A DNA stretch of 64,000 bases, from assembly GCA_028713285.1 (NCBI GenBank), contig JAQTOP010000007.1, positions 1 to 64,000 on the forward strand, given 5' to 3'. The translations under genes and the position numbers were made by a program. Positions 34,494 through 43,914 of the stretch are shown piece by piece. The stretch comes from Terrimicrobiaceae bacterium. Its GTDB lineage: Bacteria; Verrucomicrobiota; Verrucomicrobiia; Chthoniobacterales; JAATET01. The stretch's first letter is position 1. Every line of letters starts with the position of its first letter. The notes under the pieces were generated by a model, which worked only from the letters and a program-made list of their open reading frames with translations, had not been told where the DNA came from and ran no database searches.

Positions 34494-34958
34494 ATGCCCG
34501 AAGCGCTCACGACTGAAAAAATCGACGGCCCGGGAGTCCGCCACTTCTCAGTCTTCCTGGACAACAAAGTCGGCGCGCTCCTCGAGGTCGTGAGGATGCT
34601 CGGCGAAAACAATATTATCGTCCTTGCTCTCAGCATCCAGGACTCCGCCGAGAGCTCGATCTGCAGGTTCATCGTCAGCGACCCCGACCGCGCCGAGTTT
34701 CTCTTCGAGGAAAACGACATCCCGCACAGCGTCTCCGAGATCATCGTCACCGAACTCAAGGAGGGAGCCGCCGACCTGCCGAACGTCCTCGCCGCGCTGC
34801 TCAAAGCCGAGGTGAACGTCCAGTTCAGCTATCCGCTGCTCATTCGCCCGCGCGGGCGCGCCGTGCTCGCGCTGCATGTCGATGACAACGAATGCGCCTC
34901 GTCCGTGCTGCGGGGCGACGGCTTTCCCGTGCTCAACCAGACCGACCTTTCCCGCTAA
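34494..34958 (+). CDS. Tandem ACT-domain protein
   Basis: A 154-aa protein composed of two ACT folds. The first begins 'RHFSVFLDNKVGALLEVVRM' with the LxNxxGxL pattern of ACT ligand-binding loops; the second covers about residues 80-145 ('LPNVLAALLKAEVNVQFSYP'). Stand-alone tandem ACT proteins usually bind amino acids and act as regulators. No catalytic domain is attached. It lies 13 bases after a small secreted protein and 5 bases before the next gene on the same strand. Confidence 0.82.
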   Translation: MPEALTTEKIDGPGVRHFSVFLDNKVGALLEVVRMLGENNIIVLALSIQDSAESSICRFIVSDPDRAEFLFEENDIPHSVSEIIVTELKEGAADLPNVLAALLKAEVNVQFSYPLLIRPRGRAVLALHVDDNECASSVLRGDGFPVLNQTDLSR

Positions 34959-34963
34959 CCCTG

Positions 34964-35659
34964 ATGAACCGCATCGTCCTCGCCCTCGCCGCGCTTATCG
35001 CCGCGACCCATTCCGCCACCGCAGGGATCGTCATCGTCGAAGAGGTCGATCAAACGGGCCCGATGCCCGGCAAGACGCCGATGACGATGACCATCTCCGG
35101 CGACCGGGCGCGCATCGATGTCGGCAGGCAGCTTTCCAGCATCGTCGATCTCAAGGCGGGCACCGTCACCTCGCTCATGCATGCGCAGAAGATCGCGATG
35201 CAACTGCCCAAGGCCGCGCTCGATGCCGTAAAGGAGAAGGTTGCCGCCCGCGGCGAAAAGCCCGACCTCAAGCCGACCGGCAAGAAGGAAACGATCAGCG
35301 GCTTCGCGTGCGAAGAATACACCGGCGCCTTCCAGGGGCTGGACGTGACGTATTGGGTCACCAGGGATGTCGCGAACCAGAAGGAGATCCTCGAGCAAAT
35401 GGGCCGGCTCTCGGGAGACGGCGATCCGTTCAAGGCCGCCCTTGCCGGAGGCGGGGATTTTCCCGGCTTCCCAATTCGCACGACCGTCAAGTCCCCGCAG
35501 ATCGGCGTCTCGACCATGACCGTTCTCTCGATCAAGAACGCGGACGTGCCCGCCTCCCAATTCGAAGTCCCGGCTGATTACAAGACAGTGGCCGTCCCCC
35601 AGATGTCGCAGCCCGGAGGCAACGCGCCCGCGGCTCCCGCCGGGCCGAACGGAAACTAG
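34964..35659 (+). CDS. Secreted DUF4412-like protein
   Basis: A 231-aa exported protein; the ATG at 34964 gives the signal peptide 'MNRIVLALAALIAATHSATA'. The mature part has 'GKTPMTMTISGDRARIDVGR', 'LSSIVDLKAGTVTSLMHAQK' and 'KKETISGFACEEYTGAFQGL', a pattern seen in DUF4412-type proteins, which bind an unknown ligand in the periplasm. The C-terminus is a low-complexity Pro/Ala/Gly tail. Its stop codon overlaps the stop of the convergent ferredoxin gene at the palindrome CTAG. Confidence 0.7.
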   Translation: MNRIVLALAALIAATHSATAGIVIVEEVDQTGPMPGKTPMTMTISGDRARIDVGRQLSSIVDLKAGTVTSLMHAQKIAMQLPKAALDAVKEKVAARGEKPDLKPTGKKETISGFACEEYTGAFQGLDVTYWVTRDVANQKEILEQMGRLSGDGDPFKAALAGGGDFPGFPIRTTVKSPQIGVSTMTVLSIKNADVPASQFEVPADYKTVAVPQMSQPGGNAPAAPAGPNGN

Positions 35660-36003
35660 GCGCCGCAGCCCGTCTTCGCGGCCACCCATTCTTCGACCGG
35701 TCGCCCGCCCGCGACATGCTCGCGCAGCACGCGATCCAGCCGCCCCGGCGTCATCGCGCCATACCACACGCCCTCGGGATAGACGACGAGCCAGGGGCCG
35801 CCGGTGCAGACACGCAGACAGGCGGCCTTCGTGCGCAGCGCGGGCAGGCCGAGATCGCGCACGCCCTGTTTGAGCAGCTCCCACAAAGCCATTCCCGTTC
35901 CGGATTCGCAGCAATCCGGTCCAATGCAAAGAAAGACATGCCGCCTCGCCGCCGCGATTTCGCCAGGCTGGATTTTCGAATTCGCCGGGAAATGCTCGCC
36001 CAT
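35656..36003 (-). CDS. Thioredoxin-like [2Fe-2S] ferredoxin
   Basis: A 115-aa protein of the thioredoxin-fold ferredoxin class. 'HVFLCIGPDCCESGTGMALW' supplies the first two cluster Cys, and 'LRTKAACLRVCTGGPWLVVY' the second pair. 'PEGVWYGAMTPGRLDRVLRE' closes the fold. The ATG at 36003 has AAAGG nine bases upstream; the ORF-track start is 28 codons too long. It stands alone between convergent and divergent neighbours, and its redox partner is unknown. Confidence 0.85.
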   Translation of the reverse strand: MGEHFPANSKIQPGEIAAARRHVFLCIGPDCCESGTGMALWELLKQGVRDLGLPALRTKAACLRVCTGGPWLVVYPEGVWYGAMTPGRLDRVLREHVAGGRPVEEWVAAKTGCGA

Positions 36004-36112
36004 CGCACGCATCCTTTCCGCATTCCCGCTCGCGCCGCAACTGCGCATTTTTGCCCAACGCGCCCGCACCGATGGCTTGCGTCGCACAGGGGTGCGTCAT
36101 AACGTGCCGCCG

Positions 36113-36658
36113 ATGAGACGCATCCTCCCAGTCCTTGCCTGCCTTGCCGCGGTCGCCACCGCACAGGCCCAGCAGCAGGAGGAAGGCATGCTGCAACGGA
36201 TCGAGAGCGCGAGGCCCGACAGCAAGCAGGTCAACCCGATGCAGAATCAGACCTACAGCTCGGGGACGTTCGCAACGAAAACTTTTGGCGCGAGCGGATA
36301 CGCCGGCGTGAAGAGTGCCGGGGTCAGGACGTTCGAGACCAAGTCCTTTTTTGGCATTAAAAATCCGTGGTTCGGCCGGAAGATTTTTGACACCTATGCG
36401 AGCAGGCTGGATGGCCGCGATGCAATGGAGTCGCGCAGAAAATACCGCACCGACGCCTTTGCCGTGCGGGAGTTTGCCAAGGGCGGCAAGCCGGATCTGC
36501 GCGATGCGGATGCCCGCCTGCCCGCTTCCGCGCAACCCAGGCCCTACCTCATCGCCGGCAAGACCCAGCACGGGCTGGATCGCTTTACCGAAAATCTCCA
36601 CAAGGAACTCACCATCGACGACGTGCGCGATTTGCTGAACAAGGGCAAGGGCGAGTAA
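36113..36658 (+). CDS. Exported protein of unknown function
   Basis: 181 aa from the ATG at 36113. The signal peptide 'MRRILPVLACLAAVATAQAQ' is clear. The mature protein contains a Ser/Thr/Phe-rich region with a repeated short pattern ('SSGTFATKTFGASGYAG', 'GVRTFETKSFFGIKNP') and a charged helical C-terminus ending 'DVRDLLNKGKGE'. It is 15 bases upstream of tyrS and may share its transcript. I know no family for it. Confidence 0.7.
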   Translation: MRRILPVLACLAAVATAQAQQQEEGMLQRIESARPDSKQVNPMQNQTYSSGTFATKTFGASGYAGVKSAGVRTFETKSFFGIKNPWFGRKIFDTYASRLDGRDAMESRRKYRTDAFAVREFAKGGKPDLRDADARLPASAQPRPYLIAGKTQHGLDRFTENLHKELTIDDVRDLLNKGKGE

Positions 36659-36673
36659 GTCTGCTCACGCCCC

Positions 36674-37831
<1,158 letters not shown>

Positions 37832-37855
37832 GCTTGTTCCGTCAGGCCGCAGCGC

Positions 37856-38449
37856 CTACTTGCTGCCCTTCTTCAGCTTGCCCGAGAAGCTGAACGCAAA
37901 CGTGGCAACGTCAGAGGAAAGGGAACCGGTAAACGCGAGCTTGCCGGCGGGATTTCTCTTCGCATCGCCCGCAACGGTAACGACGGAGCCGAAGAAATTG
38001 ACCGCCCCCTGGCCCTTCGCCTTCAAGTCCTTCCCGGAATACTTGATTGGAAGCGAGGTGGAACCGGTGAAGAAGTCCAGGCCCCCGTCTGCGCGGGATC
38101 GCTGGAGCACCGCCACACCGTTCCCACCCTGCAAATTCGCGACTCCGGTCACGACAACGGGACCGGAACCGTCCGAGGCCTGGTAGGTCGCCGAGATGAT
38201 CAGCGTCGCCTTCTTTCCGTTTTTCGCGGCTTTGATCCGAACCTCTCCGGTGCCCGGACAGGAAATCGGATCTCCGAACACCGAACCGGAGATCACGACA
38301 TCGCCCGTGTAGAGACCCGCCGCCCCCTTGAAGTCGGGCGAGGATTTTTTGCCTTTTGCCCAGGTCGCCGGAGCGACTCCCAACAGCGCAGCGGTCAGAA
38401 CCAGCACTCGCGCGAATCCCTTCAATGAAGATCCATCGAACCTGTTCAT
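37856..38449 (-). CDS. Secreted protein of unknown function
   Basis: 197 aa from the ATG at 38449. The signal peptide 'LKGFARVLVLTAALLGVAPA' ends near 'TWA-KG'. The mature part is Gly/Ser/Lys rich and begins with a 'GAAGLYTGDVVISGSVFGDP' segment, then 'KKATLIISATYQASDGSGPV' and a Lys-rich end. It looks like a beta-rich exported domain. The pattern '...AxPxFTGLYxG' is common in Verrucomicrobia extracellular proteins, in my experience, but this is not proof of family. It is convergent with tyrS. Confidence 0.68.
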   Translation of the reverse strand: MNRFDGSSLKGFARVLVLTAALLGVAPATWAKGKKSSPDFKGAAGLYTGDVVISGSVFGDPISCPGTGEVRIKAAKNGKKATLIISATYQASDGSGPVVVTGVANLQGGNGVAVLQRSRADGGLDFFTGSTSLPIKYSGKDLKAKGQGAVNFFGSVVTVAGDAKRNPAGKLAFTGSLSSDVATFAFSFSGKLKKGSK

Positions 38450-38554
38450 AGATTTGAAGCAAACCCGCTTCGATGCCACGCAAGACCAAACCCGGCCAAA
38501 ATGCAAGCCCACGACGGGCGGAGACCTTATCGCACGGGCATCTCCGCCGCAATG

Positions 38555-38629
38555 TCACTCGGCCCAAAGGGTCGCGGCGTGGGCGACGGTTGCGAAGGGT
38601 AGAGCGAGAAACCAGGCGACTCTCCGCAT
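38555..38629 (-). CDS. Tiny ORF resembling an isolated signal peptide
   Basis: 24 residues, 'MRRVAWFLALPFATVAHAAT' then 'LWAE' and stop. The sequence is a near-perfect signal peptide (basic n-region, hydrophobic core, AHA cleavage site) with only 5 residues after the cleavage site. It lies 6 bases after the stop of the S41-fold gene on the same strand. It could be a remnant of a lost secreted protein or a small peptide gene; no ribosome site is visible. Confidence 0.3.
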   Translation of the reverse strand: MRRVAWFLALPFATVAHAATLWAE

Positions 38630-38635
38630 AGGGAA

Positions 38636-39760
38636 TCAGGGCGCGCGCTGGTCGTAAAAGCTGATGGCCGTCACGAGATCGACGGCGCGCTGCAGCACGC
38701 TGTCCCACAGGACGTCGCGGCCGCTCTGCCGCAGGTTCGCCGGGTCCATCTCGGGATTCGTGTTGGCGACCAGCGCGGCCTCGTTGAGGTGCTGACGCTC
38801 GTTCTCGAACACGAACTGGCTCACGCCCTTTTGCTTGCCGAGCGCGAAGATGCGCGCCTGGGTCGCGGGCGCAAGCGCTGCGGCGATGTCGGGCTTCACG
38901 CCGACGGGAAAGATCGGCCCGGCGTCCGGCAGCGCGACCTGCGCGACGGCGACGCGCAGGATTTTTCCGTCGCCCAGCGGGACGTCGGAAAACTCGACAG
39001 CCTCGCCCCGCGTGGTCGCGCCGACGATCATCGCGTTGGCGTTCTGCCGCAGGGTCGCGGCGAGGACCTCGGCGCCGCCGGAGTTTTCCTTGTCGGTGAG
39101 GACGACGAGAATGCCGGAGAAGGCGGGATCCTGATTCGACGTGAGAATCCGTTCCTGCTTCGCGCTCGGTTTTTGGATCGAGAACAACACCTTTCCCTTG
39201 GGGCAAAAGCGTTTTGCGAATTCCGCCGCGATTTCGTAATCCGTCGAGGCCGGTTCCCCGCGCAGATCGAGAATGACGGCCTTGAGCTTCTTTTCGCCGA
39301 AATTCGCCAGCGCCGCGTCCATCTGCGCCAGCGCCTCCCTGTTGAATGCACCGAGCCGCAGGTAGCCGATGCGGGCGTCGAGAATCTCGGCGAGGAATGC
39401 GGGCGGCACGGCCGATTGCTTCACCGCAGCCTCGGTCGTGACGGAAATGCCGGGGGCAAGGCGGTCGATCAATCCCTCGAGCGTCGCGCGGCGGAGTTCG
39501 CGATCACTTGTGCGTCCGGCATCGAGGAAATTTGTGCGCAGGCTTTGGATGGCCTGTTCGAGCTGCGAATCGCTCAGCACGTTGAGAATCTCGCGCGGCG
39601 AAAGCGGGGCGGGCGTCGGGGTCGGAGTTGCGGTCGGCTGAACGACGGGAGGCGTGGGAGCCGGCTGGGCGGGCGAAGGAGTCGCGGGGGGCGGCGTCTG
39701 CGCGGCGGCGACGGAAACGAGCAGGAATGCCGGGACGGCGAGGAGGAGGAGGAGCTTCAC
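38636..39760 (-). CDS. S41-fold protein lacking the catalytic Ser-Lys dyad
   Basis: 374 aa. A signal sequence 'KLLLLLAVPAFLLVSVAAAQ' is followed by a Pro/Thr-rich stretch (22-55) and a C-terminal processing peptidase-like core: 'IGYLRLGAFNREALAQMDAA', 'LKAVILDLRG' and 'GILVVLTDKENSGGAEVLAA'. In active CtpA/Prc enzymes a Ser sits three residues before this Glu and a Lys 25 residues after that Ser. Here those positions are Gly228 and Glu253 ('ATTRGEAVEF' for the usual xTxGKGxxQ). It is probably not a protease. A GTG start overlaps the purD stop (GTGA); the ORF track start is too long. Confidence 0.8.
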   Translation of the reverse strand: MKLLLLLAVPAFLLVSVAAAQTPPPATPSPAQPAPTPPVVQPTATPTPTPAPLSPREILNVLSDSQLEQAIQSLRTNFLDAGRTSDRELRRATLEGLIDRLAPGISVTTEAAVKQSAVPPAFLAEILDARIGYLRLGAFNREALAQMDAALANFGEKKLKAVILDLRGEPASTDYEIAAEFAKRFCPKGKVLFSIQKPSAKQERILTSNQDPAFSGILVVLTDKENSGGAEVLAATLRQNANAMIVGATTRGEAVEFSDVPLGDGKILRVAVAQVALPDAGPIFPVGVKPDIAAALAPATQARIFALGKQKGVSQFVFENERQHLNEAALVANTNPEMDPANLRQSGRDVLWDSVLQRAVDLVTAISFYDQRAP

Positions 39761-41019
39761 AAGGCGGCGCCAATGTCGTTGCGGCGGTGCAGATTCGCAA
39801 AATGAATTTCGTCCGCGGCGGCGTAGGCGGCTTCGCGCGCGGCGGTGAGCGTTTCGCCGAGCGCGGTGACGCCGAGGACGCGGCCGCCATTCGTAACGAG
39901 GCCGTCGGAGGATTCCGCCGTGCCCGCGTGGAAGACGACGACGTCCCGATGAGCCTCTGCGCGGTCGATGCCACGGATCGGCTCGCCCTTTTTGTAGGCG
40001 CCGGGATAGCCGCCCGAGGCGAGAACGACGCAGGCCGCGGCGCGCGGATCCCAAGCGATTTCCCGCGAGGCGAGCGTGCCGTCGATGCAGGCGTCGAGCA
40101 GCCCGGCGAGGTCGCTCTCCAGCCGGCGCACGAGCACCTGCGTCTCCGGATCGCCCCAGCGGCAATTGAACTCGAGCACCTTCGGGCCGTCGGCGGTGAG
40201 CATGAGCCCGGGGAAAAGCATGCCGCGAAAATCGAGGCCGTCCGCCCGCGCGCCGACGATGAAGCGGTCGAGGATTTCCTTGCGAATGCGCGCCTCAAGG
40301 GCGGCATCGACCGACCCGGAGGGCGAGATCGCGCCCATGCCGCCGGTGTTCGGCCCCGTGCCGCCATCGCAGGCCTGCTTGTGATCGCGGCAGTCGGGAA
40401 ACAGCGCATAACCCGCGCCATCGACGAGCGCGTGGATCGAGCACTCGACGCCCTCGAGGAATTCCTCGATCACGACGCGCCTGCCGGCCTCGCCGAATGC
40501 GCCGGCGTCCATCGAGCGATAGATCGCGAGTGATGCCTCCTCGGGCACGCGGGCGATCACAACGCCCTTGCCGAGCGCGAGGCCATCAGCCTTCACGACG
40601 AGCGGATATTCCGCGCCCTGGCAATAGCGGTGCGCTTCGCCGCTGTCGGTAAACTCGCGCGACACGGCGGCCGGAATGCCGTGGCGGCGCATGAAATCCT
40701 TCGCGAACGATTTGGACGACTCGAGGCGCGCCGCTGTCGCCGTGGGGCCGAAGGCGCGCAGTCCCGCAGCCTGAAAGGCATCGACCATGCCGGCCGCGAG
40801 GGCATCGTCGGGGCCGATCACCGCGAGGTCGATCTTCCGGCTCCGTGCAAAGGCGATGAGCGCCGCGTGGTCGGCGATGGAAACCGCCGCGTTTTCGCCG
40901 ACGCGTGCGGTGCCGGCGTTGCCGGGCGCGCAGAAAACTTTCGAGACGTTTGACGACCGAGCGAGCTTCCACGCCAGCGCGTGCTCGCGACCGCCGGAAC
41001 CAACAACGAGAATTTTCAT
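39757..41019 (-). CDS. purD: Phosphoribosylamine--glycine ligase
   Basis: ATP-grasp enzyme for the second step of purine synthesis (420 aa). The N-terminal 'MKILVVGSGGREHALAWKLA' is the GARS signature. 'PLVVKADGLALGKGVVIARV' is the ATP-grasp Lys site, 'DHKQACDGGTGPNTGGMGAI' binds phosphate, and 'GFxxR'-type 'VLEFNCRWGDPETQVLVRRL' contains the metal Glu/Asn. Its start lies 3 bases after the MBL-like lipoprotein stop and its stop overlaps the S41-fold start, so it belongs to the run that follows the ceramide genes. Confidence 0.95.
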   Translation of the reverse strand: MKILVVGSGGREHALAWKLARSSNVSKVFCAPGNAGTARVGENAAVSIADHAALIAFARSRKIDLAVIGPDDALAAGMVDAFQAAGLRAFGPTATAARLESSKSFAKDFMRRHGIPAAVSREFTDSGEAHRYCQGAEYPLVVKADGLALGKGVVIARVPEEASLAIYRSMDAGAFGEAGRRVVIEEFLEGVECSIHALVDGAGYALFPDCRDHKQACDGGTGPNTGGMGAISPSGSVDAALEARIRKEILDRFIVGARADGLDFRGMLFPGLMLTADGPKVLEFNCRWGDPETQVLVRRLESDLAGLLDACIDGTLASREIAWDPRAAACVVLASGGYPGAYKKGEPIRGIDRAEAHRDVVVFHAGTAESSDGLVTNGGRVLGVTALGETLTAAREAAYAAADEIHFANLHRRNDIGAAL

Positions 41020-41022
41020 CTT

Positions 41023-41751
41023 CTACGGCGCGCGAAAGAGCACAACCGTCGGGACGGCGGGCAGCGCCTCGCGCGAGAGCAGCGCGGCGGAAGCGTTGAG
41101 GCGAAAGACGGCCGAGTAACCGGAGGCGAAGCGGTTCATCGCGGCGATCGAACCCATCGGGATGATGATCTGCGGACGAAGCTGCGCGATGATTTGCTGG
41201 CGCTGCGAATCGGTGAGATCCGTGCCGCTCGCGGGCAGGAAAAGCACGTCCACTTTGCCGAGGCGAGAGAGATCGGCGGCGGTGGGCAGCGTGCCGAGCT
41301 GGCCGAGGAAGCAGAATCGCAGGCCGTCCATCGACCAGCGGTAGATGACGTTCATGCCATCGACGTCCTGCGTCTCCGGATTCTTGAAAACGGGCACGCC
41401 CTGGATGCGAAGGCCGGCGATGCTGTTCGAGCCGACGCCAACGCTGCCCCGCAGGATGTGCGGAGTGTTATCGACCATGTCCACGTTGTTGGCGCGCGAA
41501 TTCTCGCTGGTGATGAGGATGACCTCCGGATGGAGATTCTTCGGCTGGGCGAAGTCGGTGGCGCCCTCCGCGAAGGGATTTGTGAGCAGCGCGATTCCGA
41601 GCGCGCTCTGGATGCGGAAACACTCCTCGCCATACCAATCGACGCGAATGAGCCGCTGGGGCTGTCCGGTGGCCTTTTGAATGGAGCCGCCGCCGCAACC
41701 GGCGAGGGTGAATGCGAGAGCGGCGGCAAGAAGACAAAAACGGGCAGTCAT
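41023..41751 (-). CDS. Metallo-beta-lactamase-fold lipoprotein without metal motif
   Basis: 242 aa. A lipobox 'FTLAGCGGG' (Cys19) shows that this is a lipoprotein. The remainder follows the UlaG-like branch of the MBL fold: 'RLIRVDWYGEECFRIQSALG', 'LRFCFLGQLGTLPTAADLSR', 'VDVLFLPASGTD' and 'PQIIIPM'. The metal motif HxHxDH is replaced: where 'HEHFDHNN' would be expected, the text reads 'SENSRANN'. All four ligands are gone, so zinc hydrolase activity is unlikely. It may have become a binding or structural protein. It follows the ceramide reductase gene on the same strand. Confidence 0.72.
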   Translation of the reverse strand: MTARFCLLAAALAFTLAGCGGGSIQKATGQPQRLIRVDWYGEECFRIQSALGIALLTNPFAEGATDFAQPKNLHPEVILITSENSRANNVDMVDNTPHILRGSVGVGSNSIAGLRIQGVPVFKNPETQDVDGMNVIYRWSMDGLRFCFLGQLGTLPTAADLSRLGKVDVLFLPASGTDLTDSQRQQIIAQLRPQIIIPMGSIAAMNRFASGYSAVFRLNASAALLSREALPAVPTVVLFRAP

Positions 41752-41787
41752 CGAATCGTTCCGTGTTACGTGATGCCGCCCGGCAAT

Positions 41788-42774
41788 TCAAGCGGCGCGG
41801 AGCAGGCCGGCCCGCGCATACCAGACCCGCGTTTCCGCGAGGGTGTCGCGCAACGTGGCAAACGGGCCCGGCGCAAAGCGCGCCTGGAACTCCGCCGCGT
41901 CGAGCACCCAGCGGTCGGGATAAATTTCCCGCGAGCGGTCGCGCGTGAGGCTCGGTGCCGCGGCGCGAAGCCGGGGCGCCGCATCGACGAGCGCGCACAC
42001 GCCGCGCATGAGCAGGTGCGGCAGTGGGACGGTGCGACCCGCGCGGCCCAGAACGTCGGCGGCGGTGCGGATGAGTTCGGTGTCGGTGATCGTTCCGGGC
42101 GCGCTGACCGGCAGGGGCGAAGCGGTGGGCGTCCAGACGGGTTCATCGAGCGCGCGGAAGATGGCGCGCACGAGGTCGCCGACGGCGATCCAACTGTAGG
42201 TCTTCGGACGAAACCCCGGTTTGATCCTCAGCCGCTGCGCGGCCATCTGGAAGAGAGGCAGCGTGGCGCGGTCGCGCGGGCCGAGGATCATCGGCGGCCG
42301 CCAGACGAAGGCGCCGGGCCGCTCGGAGGCGAGACTGCGCTCCATCGCGAGCTTGGATTCTCCATACCAGGTGAGCGGGATGTCGGGATCCGCGGCGGAG
42401 TGCGCCGGCCTGCCTATGGGCGTCGGGCCAGCGGCGCTTTGCGAGGAGAGCACGAGCGTGCGCGCGTTTGCCGGGAGTCGCGTGAGCAGCCGGCGGGTCT
42501 CCTCGACGTTCACGCGGAAGTAGTCGCGACGGTCGCGCGCGAAAAGCAGCCCGGCGCAATGCACGGCGTGGTCGATGTCGCGCGGCGGCGATTCTCTCCA
42601 CGAGGTGATGCGCAAAGACGACGGCCTGGGAATACCCTCCGCAGCAAGCTGGCGCAGAAGTTTTTCGCCGTCGCGGACGGCGGCGACGACTTCGGCGTAT
42701 CGGTTGTCGCGAAGCGCTTCGAGCAGAAGGTTCCGTCCGACGAATCCCGTGGCGCCGGTGAGAAACAGGCGCAT
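41788..42774 (-). CDS. cerR: NAD-dependent epimerase/dehydratase family, probable ceramide reductase
   Basis: 328-aa extended SDR. 'MRLFLTGATGFVGRNLLLEA' is the dinucleotide site and 'LTWYGESKLAMERSLAS' holds the YxxxK pair. In Caulobacter a homologous epimerase-like protein (CerR) reduces the keto group of 3-oxoceramide. The same trio, serine palmitoyltransferase, GNAT-like ceramide synthase and epimerase-like reductase, occurs here in the same order and strand. That context, rather than the sequence alone, supports the name. It begins 6 bases after the upstream gene. Confidence 0.75.
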   Translation of the reverse strand: MRLFLTGATGFVGRNLLLEALRDNRYAEVVAAVRDGEKLLRQLAAEGIPRPSSLRITSWRESPPRDIDHAVHCAGLLFARDRRDYFRVNVEETRRLLTRLPANARTLVLSSQSAAGPTPIGRPAHSAADPDIPLTWYGESKLAMERSLASERPGAFVWRPPMILGPRDRATLPLFQMAAQRLRIKPGFRPKTYSWIAVGDLVRAIFRALDEPVWTPTASPLPVSAPGTITDTELIRTAADVLGRAGRTVPLPHLLMRGVCALVDAAPRLRAAAPSLTRDRSREIYPDRWVLDAAEFQARFAPGPFATLRDTLAETRVWYARAGLLRAA

Positions 42775-42780
42775 CGGTCG

Positions 42781-43914
42781 TCAGGCCGCCGCGGGCAGGG
42801 GCTTTTCGTAAATGCGCCAGGTGCGCTGATGAAACCCGCCAACCTGCGCGCAGGCCGCTAAAATCGGCGTGTTGTTGGCCTCCATCCAGCCGAGTTCCGC
42901 GAAAGGGTAGCGTTTCTTTGCCTCGGAGAATTGCTCGCGCAGCAGCCACGCGTGCAGGCCGTGGTCGCGAAATTTCGGAAGCACGCCGTAAACCATCTGC
43001 CGGCAGGCGGTGATCTTGCGCGTCTTCATCCGCCAGAGGATGACCGGCAGCCGCAGCCAGTGCGGCACACGCTGGAGGCCTGCGAGGATCTGGTTGAAGT
43101 CGGGCAACGTGAGCGCGACGCCGGCGGGTTCGCCATCCTTCTCGGCGATGAGGATGATGTCGGGATCGGCGAAGGAGCGCATGTCGTCGGCCGCGCCGAG
43201 CAGATCCTCCATCGAGATCGGCACGAAGCCCCAGTTGCGCCCGAGCGTGTCGTTGTAAACCTCGTGGACGATCTCGAGCTCCTTCTCCAGCTTCTTGAGG
43301 TTGATCGGGCGCAGGTGGAGTCTGGCACGTTTCTCCGCGCGGTCGCCGAGGCGCTTGAGCCGGTCGGGAACCTCGAGGCGATCCATCGGAAGGTCGAAAC
43401 CGAGAAGCTCGCGAACCTGCTCGAAGCCGGCTCCGAGCACGAGCGATTCATAGTAGGAGGGATTCCATGTGAGGCCGATGCAGGGACCGCGCTTCCCGGC
43501 CTCCCAGACGAGCAGCCCGCATTCGTCGTTGATGCTCGGGCTGTAGGGGCCTCGCATCGACGTGAGCCCCTGCTCGCGCAGGACGGCGGCGGCTTGATCG
43601 AACAGCGCGCGCGCGGTGCCGGCGTTGTCCTCGCAATCGAAGAATCCGAAAAAACCCGTCGTGTCGTGGTAGCGGGCGTTGTGCGAGCGATTGACGATTG
43701 CCGCGATCCGGCCGACGGGACGCCCGTCGCGCCACGCGACGAACGGCAGGATCTTCCCATGCACCCGCTGGAAGGCGGAGTCGGGCCTGAGGTATTTCGC
43801 GACGCTACCGGGAAACGGCGGGATGAAGCCCGGAGCCGTTCCGTGAAGGATCTCCGGCACTCTCTCGAATCGCGTTCGGTCCCTCGGAGTAAGACAGGCT
43901 GAAATCGAAAACAT
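42781..43914 (-). CDS. bcerS: GNAT-like protein, probable bacterial ceramide synthase
   Basis: A 377-aa protein of the large GNAT-like family. The N-terminal part 'RVHGKILPFVAWRDGRPVGR' with 'IAAIVNRSHN' and 'TTGFFGFFDCEDN' is diagnostic, followed by 'RGPYSPSINDECGLLV'. In Caulobacter a member of this family (bCerS) N-acylates 3-ketosphinganine. Position directly after spt supports the same job here. The start at 43914 lies 110 bases inside the spt frame; the N-terminal similarity to the family shows that this start is right, so the overlap is real. No GNAT acetyltransferase substrate should be assumed from the fold name. Confidence 0.78.
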   Translation of the reverse strand: MFSISACLTPRDRTRFERVPEILHGTAPGFIPPFPGSVAKYLRPDSAFQRVHGKILPFVAWRDGRPVGRIAAIVNRSHNARYHDTTGFFGFFDCEDNAGTARALFDQAAAVLREQGLTSMRGPYSPSINDECGLLVWEAGKRGPCIGLTWNPSYYESLVLGAGFEQVRELLGFDLPMDRLEVPDRLKRLGDRAEKRARLHLRPINLKKLEKELEIVHEVYNDTLGRNWGFVPISMEDLLGAADDMRSFADPDIILIAEKDGEPAGVALTLPDFNQILAGLQRVPHWLRLPVILWRMKTRKITACRQMVYGVLPKFRDHGLHAWLLREQFSEAKKRYPFAELGWMEANNTPILAACAQVGGFHQRTWRIYEKPLPAAA

